A program made the position numbers and the translations under genes. Shown here in pieces: positions 48,639 through 60,240 of a stretch of 64,000 nt of DNA. The stretch lies in NCBI GenBank assembly GCA_037957365.1, contig JARHVA010000081.1:4235001-4299000 (forward strand). The letters run 5' to 3'. Under the pieces are notes generated by a model, which did no database searches, was not told the DNA's origin, and was given only the letters and a program-made list of their open reading frames with translations. This DNA is from Torreya grandis. Taxonomy: Eukaryota; Streptophyta; Pinopsida; Cupressales; Taxaceae. The stretch's first letter is position 1. The number at the start of each line of letters is the position of its first letter.

Positions 48639-49430
48639 ATGTGGCTAATGACACAAACCCCAAACTTGATGATAAGACTACCACCATCGACATTCAAGAA
48701 AAATGACAAGTAAAAAATGGCATGGCTTTAGAATTGATTAGTATGGCCATGACCCCAACTTGCATGTGCACATTGATAGTTTTATTCTTGAATCCGCTAC
48801 TTGGTCTAAGACTAAATATATTTATGATATTGTAAATGAATCCTTACAAATTTAAATTCAAGATCAACTATTTGATTTAAATTATAATGACTTTAAAACT
48901 ATGGATAATTTCTTGACTAAAGTTCACTCTTTACATTTTCATCTCACTGGATTAAGTGTTAAACTTTTATATTTAAATTTAATTCATGTTATCATGAAAA
49001 AATGTTTGCCTAAATCCTTTTATAATTTTATTACAAATGCTCACTCACAACTAGCTTTTCTTACTGTATCTACTTTGTTTACATTTGATTTATTTTGTAC
49101 TCTGTTGTGTCAAGAAGAACAAAAGTTAATTCAATTTGGAAATCTTAAGACTAATGCACATGCTTTTATTTATAAACACCATCACAATAAAGGTAAATAA
49201 TATGTTAAGTCTAATAATATACATGACAAAAAATAACAAAAATCTAACTTAACACCTAAGAAGAAATTAGAGTGTAATTATTGTGATAAAAACACACATG
49301 ATGAAGCTCATTTTTATAAGAAAAAATGTGATATTAAAATTGAAAATATTAAGGTGAAAGACAATGTTATCACTAGTAACACTAATTCTCAAAACAAACA
49401 TAAGTCTAATACTAGATCTACTTTTACTTG
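48639..49430 (+). pseudogene. Element copy B gag remnant
   Basis: The start matches copy A (VANDTNPKLDDKTTTIDIQEK) with one base lost at the start codon. The 99-codon open stretch 48,901-49,200 has MDNFLTKVHSLHFHLTGLSV and VIMKKCLPKSFYNFITNAHS. A zinc knuckle follows near 49,270 (CNYCDKNTHDEAHF) with its last Cys changed to Phe, then a Lys/Asn-rich tail. Confidence 0.83.
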
Positions 49431-49851
49431 TTCTTTGCATGCTTCTCTTATTTAATGGATTGTTGATTTTGGTGCTATTCAACATATTGCATCTAATACC
49501 AATTTGTTTACTTATTTGGAATTGGATATTTCTAAAAATAATTTAAGTCTTGAAGATCATATTTTTTTCAAATTTGAAGCTATAGAAATTATTAAAATAC
49601 CTAATGATGAATTACATGATGTCTTTCTTATTTTTGATTTAAAATTTAATGTACATTATGTTTCTCAATTATGCAAACATGACTATAAAGTAAAATTATC
49701 TAATGAAACTTGTTATGTTAAATCTACTAAGCAATATTTTAAATTATTTGTTACTAATTTTTTAGATAATGATAACTTATTCAAATTTAATAGATTGTCT
49801 TCTTCCTCCTATACTCATGTTTTCCTTACTTCTATTGATGCTAACTTGTGA
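49431..49851 (+). pseudogene. Element copy B protease remnant
   Basis: WIVDFGAIQHIA near 49,456 is the active-site region, with the Ser/Thr of D-S/T-G replaced by Phe and a stop just before the Trp. The 115-codon open stretch 49,504-49,851 continues through KIPNDELHDVFLIFDLKF and CKHDYKVKLSNETCYVKS to the link with integrase. Confidence 0.83.
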
Positions 49852-50640
49852 CATGAAATATTAAGACATATTAATTACCAAAGTATTAAACTTATGAATA
49901 AACTTAATATGATATAAGGTTTGCCTAAAATTCTTCCCATTGATTTTGTTTTTAGTGGTTGTATGGTTAATAAAATTCATAGATAATCTTTTATTAAGAA
50001 TAAATTTTGACATGCTAATAACAAACTTCATTTAGTTCATAGTGATCTCTTAGGCCCTATGTAAACTCCTTATATTAATGGTGAAAAGTATGATTTAAAT
50101 TATATTGATGATTGCACTAGGTGAGTCTAGATTTACTTCTTAAAAATTAAAGATCAAATTTTAGACACTTTCATTGAGTTTCATGACTTTGCTGAAAATC
50201 AATCTCATTGTTCTTTATATATATTATACACTGACAATGGAACTAAATATGTGAACAATGATTTTATTGCATACTATAAGTAACATGGTATTAAACATGA
50301 TAAAATTATTTATTACACACTAAATTAAACTAGTGTTACTAAATGTAAACATAAGACAATCACTAAAATGACTAGGTGTATGTTGCATGCTAAAAATATG
50401 TATTATAGATTTTGAACTGAAGAAATGTATTGTGCTGTCTATTTTATTAATAAGACTCCCACTAAATTTATTTTGATTATCACTCTTGAATAATTTTAGA
50501 GTGGTAAAAAAACCTAATCTTAAGCATTTACAAATTTTTGGTTGTGATGCATTTGTTCATATTCCCACGTAAAAATAAAAAAATCTATATTCTAAGGTAA
50601 ACATTTTTATCTTTATTGGTTATGATGAATCATCTAAAGA
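49852..50640 (+). pseudogene. Element copy B integrase remnant
   Basis: It shows HEILRHINYQSIKLMNKL, SGCMVNK, LVHSDLLGPM (first Asp, ~50,040), ILYTDNGTKYVNNDF (second Asp, ~50,230) and TSVTKCKHKTITKM (~50,330), where the catalytic Glu is Lys and the next Arg is Cys, exactly as in copy A. INKTPTKFI follows. The insertion site of copy A's 941-bp segment is empty here (~50,283-50,299). Stops at Trp and Gln positions recur. Confidence 0.85.
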
Positions 50641-50795
50641 TTATAATGTATATGATACTTAAACTAAAATAATAAGATTAAAAGGGATGTTGGAATTAAT
50701 GAAAATGTGGTACCTAATTATACTTCTAATTTAGATTCTTTTGATATAATTTTTGCTTCTTTTCCTTTTGAATCAATTGATGACATAATGATGTT

Positions 50796-52410
50796 GTGCA
50801 TAATGATGTTTGTAAAGTTCCTTCTCCTTCTAGTTTTGATCCATCAAAATCTATTCCAAAGTGGGCCAAGGCTACTTTAGAAACTTATATAATTTATGTA
50901 GATATTAATGATACTCATAGAACTAGGCAACAATTTTGTAACTATACTTTGATGTCTAAAATTATGAATAATAATCATCCTAAAACACTAAAATAAGATC
51001 AAGGTAACCCTCAATGGGAAAAAACAATGAATGATGAATACAAATATTTGATTTTTAATAACACTTGGAATTTGGTTCCTCTCCCTAAAGAATATTATTT
51101 TGTAAGTTGTAAATAGTTGTTTAAAACTAAGTTCAATTCTGATAGTCAAATTTAAAAATATAAAGCTAGAATAGTTGCTAGAGGTTTTTCTTAAATTTAA
51201 AGAATTGATTATAATTAAAATTTTACACTTGTAGCTAATATGGACACAACTAAAATTGGTTTAGGTTTAGTTTCTCACATGCATTGGCTTATTGATCAAA
51301 TGAATGTTAAGAGTGCTTTCTTAAATGGTGACTTGCATGAAGAAATTTATATGTCTCAACCCTCTGGTTTTATTGAGAAAGATAATGAAAATCTTGTTTG
51401 AAATTAAAGAAAAATATTTATAGTTTAAAATAATCTCCTAGATAATGGTACCCTAAAATCTATCAATTTCTCATAGCTCAAGTCTCTACTCATAGTTCTA
51501 ATGATCCTAATTGTTTTGTTAAAAACACTCTAAATATCATAGTTATCATTATTTTGTATGTTGTTGACTTAATCATAACTAGTAGTAATAATTAAATGGT
51601 TTTTTGAACTAAAAATTCTTTGAATAATAGCTTTGAAATGACTAATTTGGGTTTCTTACATTACTTTTAGGCATTAAAGTTTGGAAAGAAAAAGAAAACA
51701 TTTATATTTCTCAATTTAAAAATGCATATGAATTGTTACCTAGGTTTAATATGTTAGATTATAAACCCATTGCTACCCCTTTTGAACTTGGTGTAAAATT
51801 GCTTACTGACATGGAAACAAAAAAATTTGATCCCACTCTCTATAGAAAATTAGTTGGAAGTTTGAATAATCCTACTCATGCTCATCTTGATTTTTCCTTT
51901 TCTGTTGGATTGATTTTTCATTTTATGTCTAAACCTCAAGAAACTCATTTTAAAATTACTAAAAGAATTATTCATTATATTAAAGGTAATATAAATTTTG
52001 GAATTGAATATACCTTGAATATAAATTTATCTCTGATAGCTTATTCTAATTAAAATTGAGATAGTGATCATAATGATCATAGATCCATAAGTGGTTACTA
52101 TTTTTCTTTAAGTTCTTACACAATTTCATGGAATAGTAAACTTCTTGAAGATTTGGGCCACCCTAAATCTTAAGCTACTCTAATTTTTGGTGATAATCAA
52201 AGTGACATTGCCTTAGCAAAAATTTTAATTTTCCATGCCAGGTCTATGTTCATTGAGATTCAACATCACTTTCAGTATGAGCTTCTTGAAGACAATCAAT
52301 TTTTTTTCTTTTTTCTTGCTCAAGAATAAATGGTTGATATCTTTACTAAATTATTACATAAATAAAAGTTTCAATTATTTTTTAATATGTTAGGATTGAA
52401 GGAAGTTTTC
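50796..52410 (+). pseudogene. Element copy B reverse transcriptase and RNase H remnant
   Basis: The frame includes SIPKWAKATLETYIIYVDIN, WEKTMNDEYKYLIFNNTWNL, YKARIVARGFS, MNVKSAFLNGDLHEEIYMSQ and PSGFIEKDNENLV, which is the region deleted in copy A. The palm motif near 51,555 reads ILYVVDLI, so the first Asp of Y-V-D-D is Val. The block MLDYKPIATPFELGVKLLTD with LYRKLVGSLNNPTHAHL (open at 51,733-52,053) leads into RNase H, ending MLGLKEVF. Confidence 0.86.
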
Positions 52411-52423
52411 ATCAAGGGGGAGA

Positions 52424-53057
52424 GTTAGTAATGTTTCCTTCCTTATTATATGTTTGTAAACTACTAAATAAAATTTAAAGGGAAGTGTTAGTATTACCCT
52501 TTATTTAAAATAATTTATTTATCCTAAGTTTTTGTATGTGTGTGGAATTTATATTTATATGAATTAAAAATTCACATAAATCTATATTCTATGAGGTGTA
52601 AATCACCTCTTTATTCTGCTTTAGGATTTGGGGGTTACTTTCAGAAGTAACCCCTTCCCCTACTTGGCACACACTTCCCTCCACTCTAAGGGAATAGGCA
52701 CAATATGCACATACAAATGAGGTTTGCAAGGTAATAATGCTATTCCTTTTAATTCCCCTAGTATTGTTCTTACTCTATTAAAAGAGCCTTCCTCTCTTCA
52801 TTTGCTCACTAGAAACTTGTATATCTCTCTCTCTCTCTCTTCTTCTCAAATTGCTCTTACTTTCAAATTTTAATAGTAAAAATTTTAGGAAAAAGTTGTC
52901 TTATAATATCATGTGGGTTTTTCTTGGATATATTTAGTTTTCATCTTTAAAATTGTTATCTCATTTGTGATTTGCACCTTGAGAGGTGATATTCTTTCTT
53001 GATTTCCTCACTTTTTACACTTTTTAATGTCGTTAATGAATGATTTTGGAATAAATA
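52424..53057 (+). repeat. 3' LTR of element copy B
   Basis: It follows the tract AAGGGGGAGA (52,414-52,423), begins TTAGTAATG and aligns with 40,115-40,744. A CT-dinucleotide run lies near 52,825-52,840. C integrase sequence resumes right after at the same point as in unit 1, so both copies share one original insertion junction. Confidence 0.88.
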
Positions 53058-55424
53058 TTTTTAAAAATAAATATAATGTGTTGTATAAATTCAAAAAGTT
53101 TAAAACTTTTATTGAAAATTCATCTAATTTTTTTTATTAATAGATTAAGGACTAATAGTGGTGGTGAATATGTTAGTAAAGAGTTTGATTATTTTTGCAT
53201 TAGTTTTGGTATTCAAATAAAATTAAAAACTCCTTATTCCCCTTGATAAAATGGTATTATTGAAAGGAAAACCCACACCACCATAGAGATTGCTAGAACA
53301 ATGTTAGAATCTACAAATGTTCCTAAGGTTTTATGGGCTAAAGTCATGTATATTGCTATGCATATTCTGAATAAAGTTCTTACCAAAGCTTTGATTCTTT
53401 TTAATCCCTTATAAATGTGGTCTAGAAATAAACCTAGTGTGGCTCATCTTAGGACCTTTGGTAGTCTTGCTTCCATATTTGTTCTTAAAGTAAAAATAAA
53501 AAATCTTGATCCTATCTCCTCTTATTGCATTTTCATAGGCTATGGAGGTAAGACTTAAGGTGTTAAAGTATATGATATGCCTAAATGTTAGATTATTGAG
53601 AATAAGAATGTCTTTATTCTCAAAAAATTATTTTGGATCCCTTTGTGGAACCCCCTCAATATTATTCTTATGATGAAATAGTTTCCCTTGAGGGAGTTGA
53701 TATAGTTTTTAATAACTTAGATTCTAAGGAACCCCCTGAGTTTCATATTCAATCTAAAATACCTGAATGGGAAGAATCTCTAATCTAATCTTTTAATGTT
53801 GATAAAATTAATAAATTAACTATAGTTCAACATTCTTAGCATGTTTTAATGACTACATATGAATCCTAACATCAATATTTTGAGGAACCCACTTAATATG
53901 ATATATGGAATGTTACTATTCTAGATGAATATGATTCTTTAATTAAACATTAGACTTGGGATCTTGTCCCACCTCTATAAAAAATATATATTTTTAGTTT
54001 TAGGGGATTTATAAGATTAAATATAATTCAATTGATAAAATTTATAACTTTAAAAGTATATTAGTTGCTCACGAGTTTATTCAAAAACTCATGATTGACT
54101 ATGTTGAAATTTTTACTCTTGTAGCAAAAATGAGTACTATTAGATTAATTATTGCTCTTGCAGCCTAAAATGGTTGGGTTATCCATCAAATTTATGTCAA
54201 GAATGATTTTATTAATGGTGATTTAGAATAATAAATATACATACTTCAACCTAAAAATTTTACTGACCCTAATACAAAATATTATGTCTACAATTTAAAT
54301 AAATATTTGTATGGTTTAAAACAAGCTCTTCGAGTATAGTATTCTAAAATTACTTATTTATTTAAGAATTGGGTTTATCTAATTTACACTCTAATAATGA
54401 TCTCTTTATTAAAGTTGAAAAATGGTCATTTAATCTTAATTATTTTATATGTTGATGATTTGTTATTAATTGACGATCTAACTAGTTTAATTCATAAATA
54501 TAAGAATTAACTAAGTCAAATGTTTGAAATGACTGATTAAGGCATTCTATATTATTTTATAAGAATGGATATATTTCAAGATAAAAATTCAAATGTTTTA
54601 TCATAATCTTAGTTTTCACATAATCTTCTTGTTATGTTTAACATGATTGATTGTAAATCTACTTTTACTCCTATTTAAGTTGGTATTAAACTTGATCCTA
54701 AAATTGCATGTGAAAAAGTTAACCCTACCTTTTATAGATAGCTTGTTGGTAGTTAGATTTGTCTTACCATTACTAGGCCAAATATTTCATATCATTTTAG
54801 TTTTAATTATAGATTTATGCAAATTCATATTTGGATTATTAAAAATTAGTTAAATGTATTATTTTTTATATCAAAGGAACAATAATTTTGGTTTTTTATT
54901 CTTTCATTGATAATACTAAATTATATGGTTATTTTCATTCGAACCATATTAGTGATACTATAGATCATAAATCTATTTTTGGATATGTTTTTAAGTTTGG
55001 TGTAGGTGTTATCACTTAGAGAAACAAAAATCAACCTATTGTCTCTATCTCTTTTATTGAAGTAGAGTACATAAGTGATATGAAAGCTACCAAAGAATCC
55101 AAGTGGATATGAAGGTTATTGGAAGAACTTCATTTGAATGTTTATCATAGTACCATCCTTCATTTTGATAACCAAAATTGTATAGCTTTGGCAAAAAATC
55201 TAGTGCATCACGAAAGAACTAAATATATTGAAGTTCATGTGTATTTTATCTAAGATAAAGTCCTCAATGGTGATATTGATTTGTAGTTCTATCCTATGGA
55301 TGAAAAAGTGATATATATCTTCACAAAACCACTTGGTGCTATCAAGTTTTATCAATTTTATGCAATGTTGGGCCTCTCAGCGTTGTCATTAAGGGAAAGT
55401 GTGTATGACAATGCCAATTCTTAA
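53058..55424 (+). pseudogene. Element C integrase core to RNase H (unit 2, full 3' part)
   Basis: Integrase shows LRTNSGGEYVSKEFDYF, SP*QNGIIERKTHTTIEIAR (catalytic Glu kept), VLWAKVMYIAMHILNKVLTK and KPSVAHLRTFGSLA. Reverse transcriptase follows with LGILSHLYKK- and NGWVIHQIYVKN-type sequence, FVWFKTSSSSIVF-like frame-shifted parts and ILYVDDLLLID (~54,440; catalytic Asp pair kept). RNase H is in one good frame at ~54,870-55,424: HKSIFGYVFKFGVGVIT, SISFIEVEYISDMKATKES, NQNCIALAKNLVHHERTKYI and a C-terminal LGLSALSLRESVYDN before a stop at 55,422. Past 54,205 it has no counterpart in unit 1. Many stops and frameshifts. Confidence 0.87.
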
Positions 55425-55812
55425 CGGTTATGTATTTTTTCTCCTTATTTATACTTCTTATCATTGTAAATCATTATAAACTTTGTGTGGAATTTATGTG
55501 ATTTGAGTAAACTATATGTTGAATTTTTAATTTTATCAACTGATACATTAAAGCATACTTTGTATTAGAGGTATTTATTTTGTAAAAGGCTCTAAACATG
55601 CTTGGTTGATTATTCATGAGAAATAGTGAGATGAAGTCTCACGATCATGCTAGCTTTTCAACTTATTTTTGAGTAGTTTATGTTTATAATTCCTTTTATT
55701 TCAAAAGGTGATTTTTGGCATGATGAAGGTTTTTAACTCATTCAATTTTGCACATAGTATAATTCCTTTATTGCGACTATGGAATTTATACCCACTTAAC
55801 ATTAAGGAGGAG
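55425..55812 (+). promoter_or_regulatory. Element C 3' untranslated stretch and polypurine tract
   Basis: About 375 bases without coding sequence lie between pol and the LTR. The end AAGGAGGAG at 55,804-55,812 is the polypurine tract touching the 3' LTR. Confidence 0.75.
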
Positions 55813-56352
55813 TATTAGAATATTTAATGTCTATGTGCTGCAATTATAAGACCCTTAGTACATTCTAGGTAATTAAATAATAATAATTTATTATTTATTA
55901 ACATAAGTTAGCAACCTCATGTAAATAAATAATAAAACTTAAATTATTTATTACTTGTTGGTAATAATAAAACATAATTGTTTATTTTATTGTCAGTGAT
56001 TTAAAAATGTTCTTGGGATGATTGACACTATTGGTCATAATGGTCACCTCCCTTCACATTTTACTACAAAATAGAGTTTACCCCTATTGTTTAAATAACT
56101 TGATGCATTCAAACTTAATAAAGTTTTTAAGAGTTTTGTGAAGCCATTTTGTGAAGAAGTGAGAAGGTAGAATAATTTATATTATGGGTTTATTATTATT
56201 TATAAAATATTTAATATTGACTACTATGGGTTTTTTACCTCCTTTAGAGGTTTTCCCCTAATATTTGTGTCATTATGCTATGATTTGCTACTCATTTAAC
56301 TTATAAATATTTAATGTAAATCATGCATATATGTTTATTCAATATTTTAATA
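55813..56352 (+). repeat. 3' LTR of element C
   Basis: 540 bases, the same length as the 5' LTR. It starts TATTAGAATATTTAATGTC (first G now A) and ends ATATTTTAATA, followed by the target duplication GAATG. Confidence 0.9.
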
Positions 56353-56357
56353 GAATG

Positions 56358-58622
56358 AAGGGTGGGATACATAGATATAATAATGAGGGGTTGGGATAGA
56401 AGTGATAGGTGCAATATATGCACTATATATTATTAACATGATTGATATGACATGATGATTGTAATCGATGAAATAAAATTGATTGATATTAGATATGATA
56501 GATAAATGGTGCACCAAGAAATGATATATGCTAGGAAATGAGATATGACCTTAGATATGTCTCAGTCAACAAAATATGAAAGGGAAAAGCCATAAAATTT
56601 GGATCTATTGATTATCAAAGCTACAATCTTTGGATGTATCTTAGGTAAAGACATATGCTAGGTATATTTTGTAGATTTGATGAGATTGATTGATTGATTA
56701 TTTATTATAGCTCATGATTTTTTATAATTGCATGGATTAATGATAATGGATAATGTTAATGAAATATTTGATGGGATAAACAAGATTTGATTAGAGGAGG
56801 TGGTAGACTAATGTCTCCACACTTAGGCTATGAGAATGATTCATTAGATATGGATAGTTAGTTAGAAGAAAATGGATAATGATGAAGTATTTTAAATGAT
56901 TATAAATTATTATGGCTGAGATAACTTTAGACACCCCATGTGACTGAGCACAACTTACATAGTCCATATAAACCTTAGGCCAATGTAATTCTCCCTAGAA
57001 GAGAGTTATGTGATGACATATGATATGATAGATTATATGATGATGATGTCCAAAGGATGCCTTAAGGAGACTAATTAGGAATGATGAGGATAATTTTCTT
57101 AGTATAAATGTTAGATTAGTGATGATTGTGATTATTAGATATGATTAAAAAAAGGATAAATGATTGTATTGAAAAATGATTTGATTAGGTAGATGATTGG
57201 ATTTTACATATAATTATATTAGATGATTAGATAGTTTATGCGATTCATATGTGATGTAAGTGATGACTTTTGATTCCATAGTATTTAACCATATGTATAA
57301 GTAAACATCTTTAATTTAGCACTAGGAAGTATGCACCATGATATGTGTAACCATGATGATGTTTTTCCATAATAAATGTTGGTTTGATGAAAAATATACA
57401 CATATTAAAAACAAAGTGTATAATTAAGAAATAGTGTAATGCACCATTTTTTGTATGTTATTACACAAATAATAAAAAATATGAAATACAAACAAAGATA
57501 TCTAAAAAATACCTAGTCAAAGACACTTAAATGGATAGATGCAGATGAATAGATAAATATATATAAACATAGATTATTGAACAAAGATATGTACATGATA
57601 AAATACATTCAAACATGTCAAACATCATAAAATATCATACAATTAAAATTCACATGCTAATATTTACGTGCATATTTTATGATGTATTAACTTTTATGTG
57701 ATTGGTATCTTGTCGGTTGTCTTGTTAAAAATATGTGGGATGGGTGACCGATTCATGATTCAGTTTGTCTTGTGTGATATTTCCCCTAAGAAATGATAAA
57801 CATCATAAGGTTATATTTTATAGATGATTAGATTAAAGGATAGTTGAAATGATTTTTTGGATAAGGATGTGGATTTGGATAAGAAAGACGTATTTGGAAA
57901 AGGATTGGATTTGAATAAGTATTTAAGATTTGGTTTAATTTTTAGGAAAAAATAACTGGGAGATTTTTGAATTTTATTATTTTTAATATTTTAAAAATAT
58001 TTACAAAATGTATTTACAAACAAGAGACCTGGCAAAATAAAATCCATTCTAAGTGCCAATAGGATAAAACCAATTTGTGGATATATGGATAATGGATATG
58101 ATAAAGGATGGGATGAGGGATATGTGGAGAGTGAGCTCAAGATAGACTATTTAATGGTCACACCATGCAACTAATTTAGATTTCATTTTCTTATATTCCA
58201 TTTGTACACTCCTTACTTAATTGGATTGTAATTAATTGGGATGATGCTTCATTTTATCTACTTATGAAGGCTTGCATGGACATACTAAACATTTTTCAAA
58301 CATGAATTTTGTTGCACAACTTGACCAAGGCCAAAGATGAGAAATGGGGATGAAAGTGATGGATATGATAGCATAGGATAGGTAAACACATATGGAGAAG
58401 AATGATGGAGTGGATAAAGGGAAGTTTTTTGACCACAAGTATATAAGGTATAAAATATGATATAATTGCAAACAATGTATTCCACAAGTGAAGATTCATA
58501 TCAATTTTCATCACCATGTTTGCCTAAGATGACAAAATGTAGTTTTCACCATTGGACTAATATTGTTTTTTGAATGTTTAGGACTTTTTTGGGATTTATT
58601 GATGTAACAACATGAACATGAT
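56358..58622. other. AT-rich stretch, possibly gypsy 3' end on minus strand
   Basis: No gene was recognised. It lies downstream (minus strand) of the gypsy pol end and may hold its polypurine tract and LTR, but no LTR partner was found. Three overlapping minus-strand frames at 58,262-58,517 are mutually shifted readings of the same bases and unsupported. Confidence 0.35.
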
Positions 58623-59735
58623 TCAAGTGTGAAACATTTTTAGATGCGTAGTATTCATTGGTTCATCCAACCCGTGGCCAATAAGTGTAGTTAGTTTGTT
58701 AGCTCCTAAACCATATTTGGTGATGATGACATAAGGTAAAATATAATTTGTCTTGAAATTTATTCTCTTAATCTACATTGATGATTATTTTATTCTCCTT
58801 GAGGGATAGATTTCAAATTTCAAATTCTCATGGCTAAATTTCTTGTATTGATTCAATAGCTAATTTTAGTATGATTTTAAGTGATTTAAAGAATTTAGCC
58901 ACTTCTCATCCAAGAGTTACAATTATTGAAGTCATGCATTCTTATTTTCATCTTCATCAATGAGGCTTTGTAATGAGATGTGGGGGGGGAAGTAATTCAA
59001 TGTCAATAGTCATGATGGATTCAACACCAAAGATTAATTGAGCATAGATACTTATGCAGTAAGCCCATAGTACATGATAAAATTATAGATGCCAATCATG
59101 ACCATTGTCATTGATGATATTTTTGAAAATTTTAACTATATTTTTATTAGTCATCTTAGCTTGGAAGTTACCTTGTAGATAGTACGGTGCGGACCACTTA
59201 TGTTTGATATGGAAATGCATATAAAGGGTCTTGACATCTTAATTCTTAAAGGATTTTTCATTGTCAGATATGATAACTTATGGGATTCTATAGTGGCATA
59301 TGATATGATTAAGGATAAATTTTGATATTTTCTTACTGGTAACATAGGTGAGAGGTATGGATTCTATCCATTTATTAAAATATTATGTGGTTTTGATGAT
59401 ATTTTTGTCACCATCTGATGAAGAGAGGATAATCTTGATAATGATTTTGAATCCCCATGTAGATAAAGGCCATAGATTAGTGATAGGATGCAATGTATAT
59501 GATGGAGTGTTGATGAGGTCTCCATGCTTTGAACATGCTTCATACTTTATAACATATTAACAAGCATCATGATCCATAGTAGGCCAATAATAATCAATTC
59601 AGATGAGATTCTTGGCTAGTACAATCCTACTGGTATGTGCCCCAAAGATACCATCATGAACAATTTAATATGTTTGTTCATCTTAATATGCTTTATGAAA
59701 ATACAAATCTTGATACATAGAATTATTTATCTATA
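58623..59735 (-). pseudogene. Ty3/gypsy integrase remnant (minus strand)
   Basis: On the minus strand the zinc-binding domain is clear: VHDGIFGAHTSRIVLAKNLI, DYYWPTMDHDACQYV and C-SKHGDLIN. The core follows, with LWPLSTWGFKIIIKII (first catalytic Asp replaced by Lys), YFNKWIESIPLTYVTSKKI, YRIPVIISDNEKSFKN (second Asp kept) and YYLQGNFQAKMTNKNI (catalytic Glu now Lys). Next are GHDWHL and IFGVESIMTIDIELL, and a degraded C-terminal domain ending EPMNTTHLKMFH with a stop at 58,623-58,625. Reverse transcriptase and RNase H are not recognisable upstream. A run of G at 58,981-58,989 has probably slipped and shifts the frame. Different element from the one at 17,388. Confidence 0.88.
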
Positions 59736-60240
59736 CATATAATTTGTATTTTCATTACCAGTTGGTATGTTGACCATTCATTACTATAAATTCAAGATTT
59801 GAGTCTTTGAGCCAGTGTACACCAAGTATCTACTAAATATAATTTTCATATATAAATTGCACTCCATCTTGAGTAATAACCATTATCTATTAAATTTAAT
59901 GGTATATTATATTTTGATGTATATATATTCATAAATTCACCATGAATTATTGGTCCAAAAATAAAATGAGATGCTTAAAAATCTTTTCAAAATTGGTGTC
60001 ATCAAACAAATCTATCTACCACAAACATATTTTGAAAATGAATATGGCAAGTTTGGAGATGTGTTAGATTCATAATAATTTTGATAAGCTAGTTCTAAAA
60101 AATATGGATAATTACCTTGTTGATCAAGATTTATACTAGCTTCCAAGCGTATATTTCTATAATTATGTAAAATAAATTGCCAAGCTTCAGTCAAAATGAT
60201 AAATGGTAAAGCTGTAATTTAAAATGCTAACATTTTTGGC
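59736..60240 (-). other. Weak coding-like frames upstream of the gypsy integrase
   Basis: A 60-codon minus-strand frame at 60,012-60,194 (MTEAWQFILHNYRNIRLEAS...) has mixed composition and lies in the direction of the gypsy pol, but matches no RNase H or reverse transcriptase motif I know. It may be unrelated insert sequence. Confidence 0.25.

Larger units (their letters stand above)
47561..54205. repeat. Large tandem segmental duplication, unit 2
   Basis: Unit 2 repeats in the same order the leader, gag, protease, integrase, RNase H and 3' LTR of the inner copia element (as copy B) plus the C integrase and RT start, then runs on into the rest of C. It lacks D and the 941-bp insert, showing these came later. 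It keeps the reverse transcriptase front that unit 1 has lost. Confidence 0.82.
30958..56357 (+). mobile_element. Ty1/copia LTR retrotransposon 'C' with nested elements
   Basis: Two 540-bp LTRs (30,963-31,502 and 55,813-56,352) are in the same orientation and flanked by a perfect 5-bp duplication GAATG (30,958-30,962 and 56,353-56,357). That is the target-site size expected for copia integration. A degenerate primer-binding site follows the left LTR, and a polypurine tract precedes the right one. The footprint is 25.4 kb, far above the usual ~5 kb for a copia element. The excess is element A/B inserted in C's integrase, a tandem duplication covering A/B plus part of C pol, element D inserted in the first C segment, and a 941-bp retroposed insert. 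C's protease and the N-terminal part of integrase are missing. Confidence 0.9.

Noticed and set aside
40745..55424. Separate solo LTRs at 40,115-40,744 and 52,424-53,057
   Set aside because: Each is preceded by a polypurine tract and a matching internal region, so they are 3' LTRs of copies A and B, not solo LTRs.
58262..58517. Three overlapping minus-strand frames of 66-73 codons
   Set aside because: Three frames over the same bases cannot all be genes, and none has family motifs.
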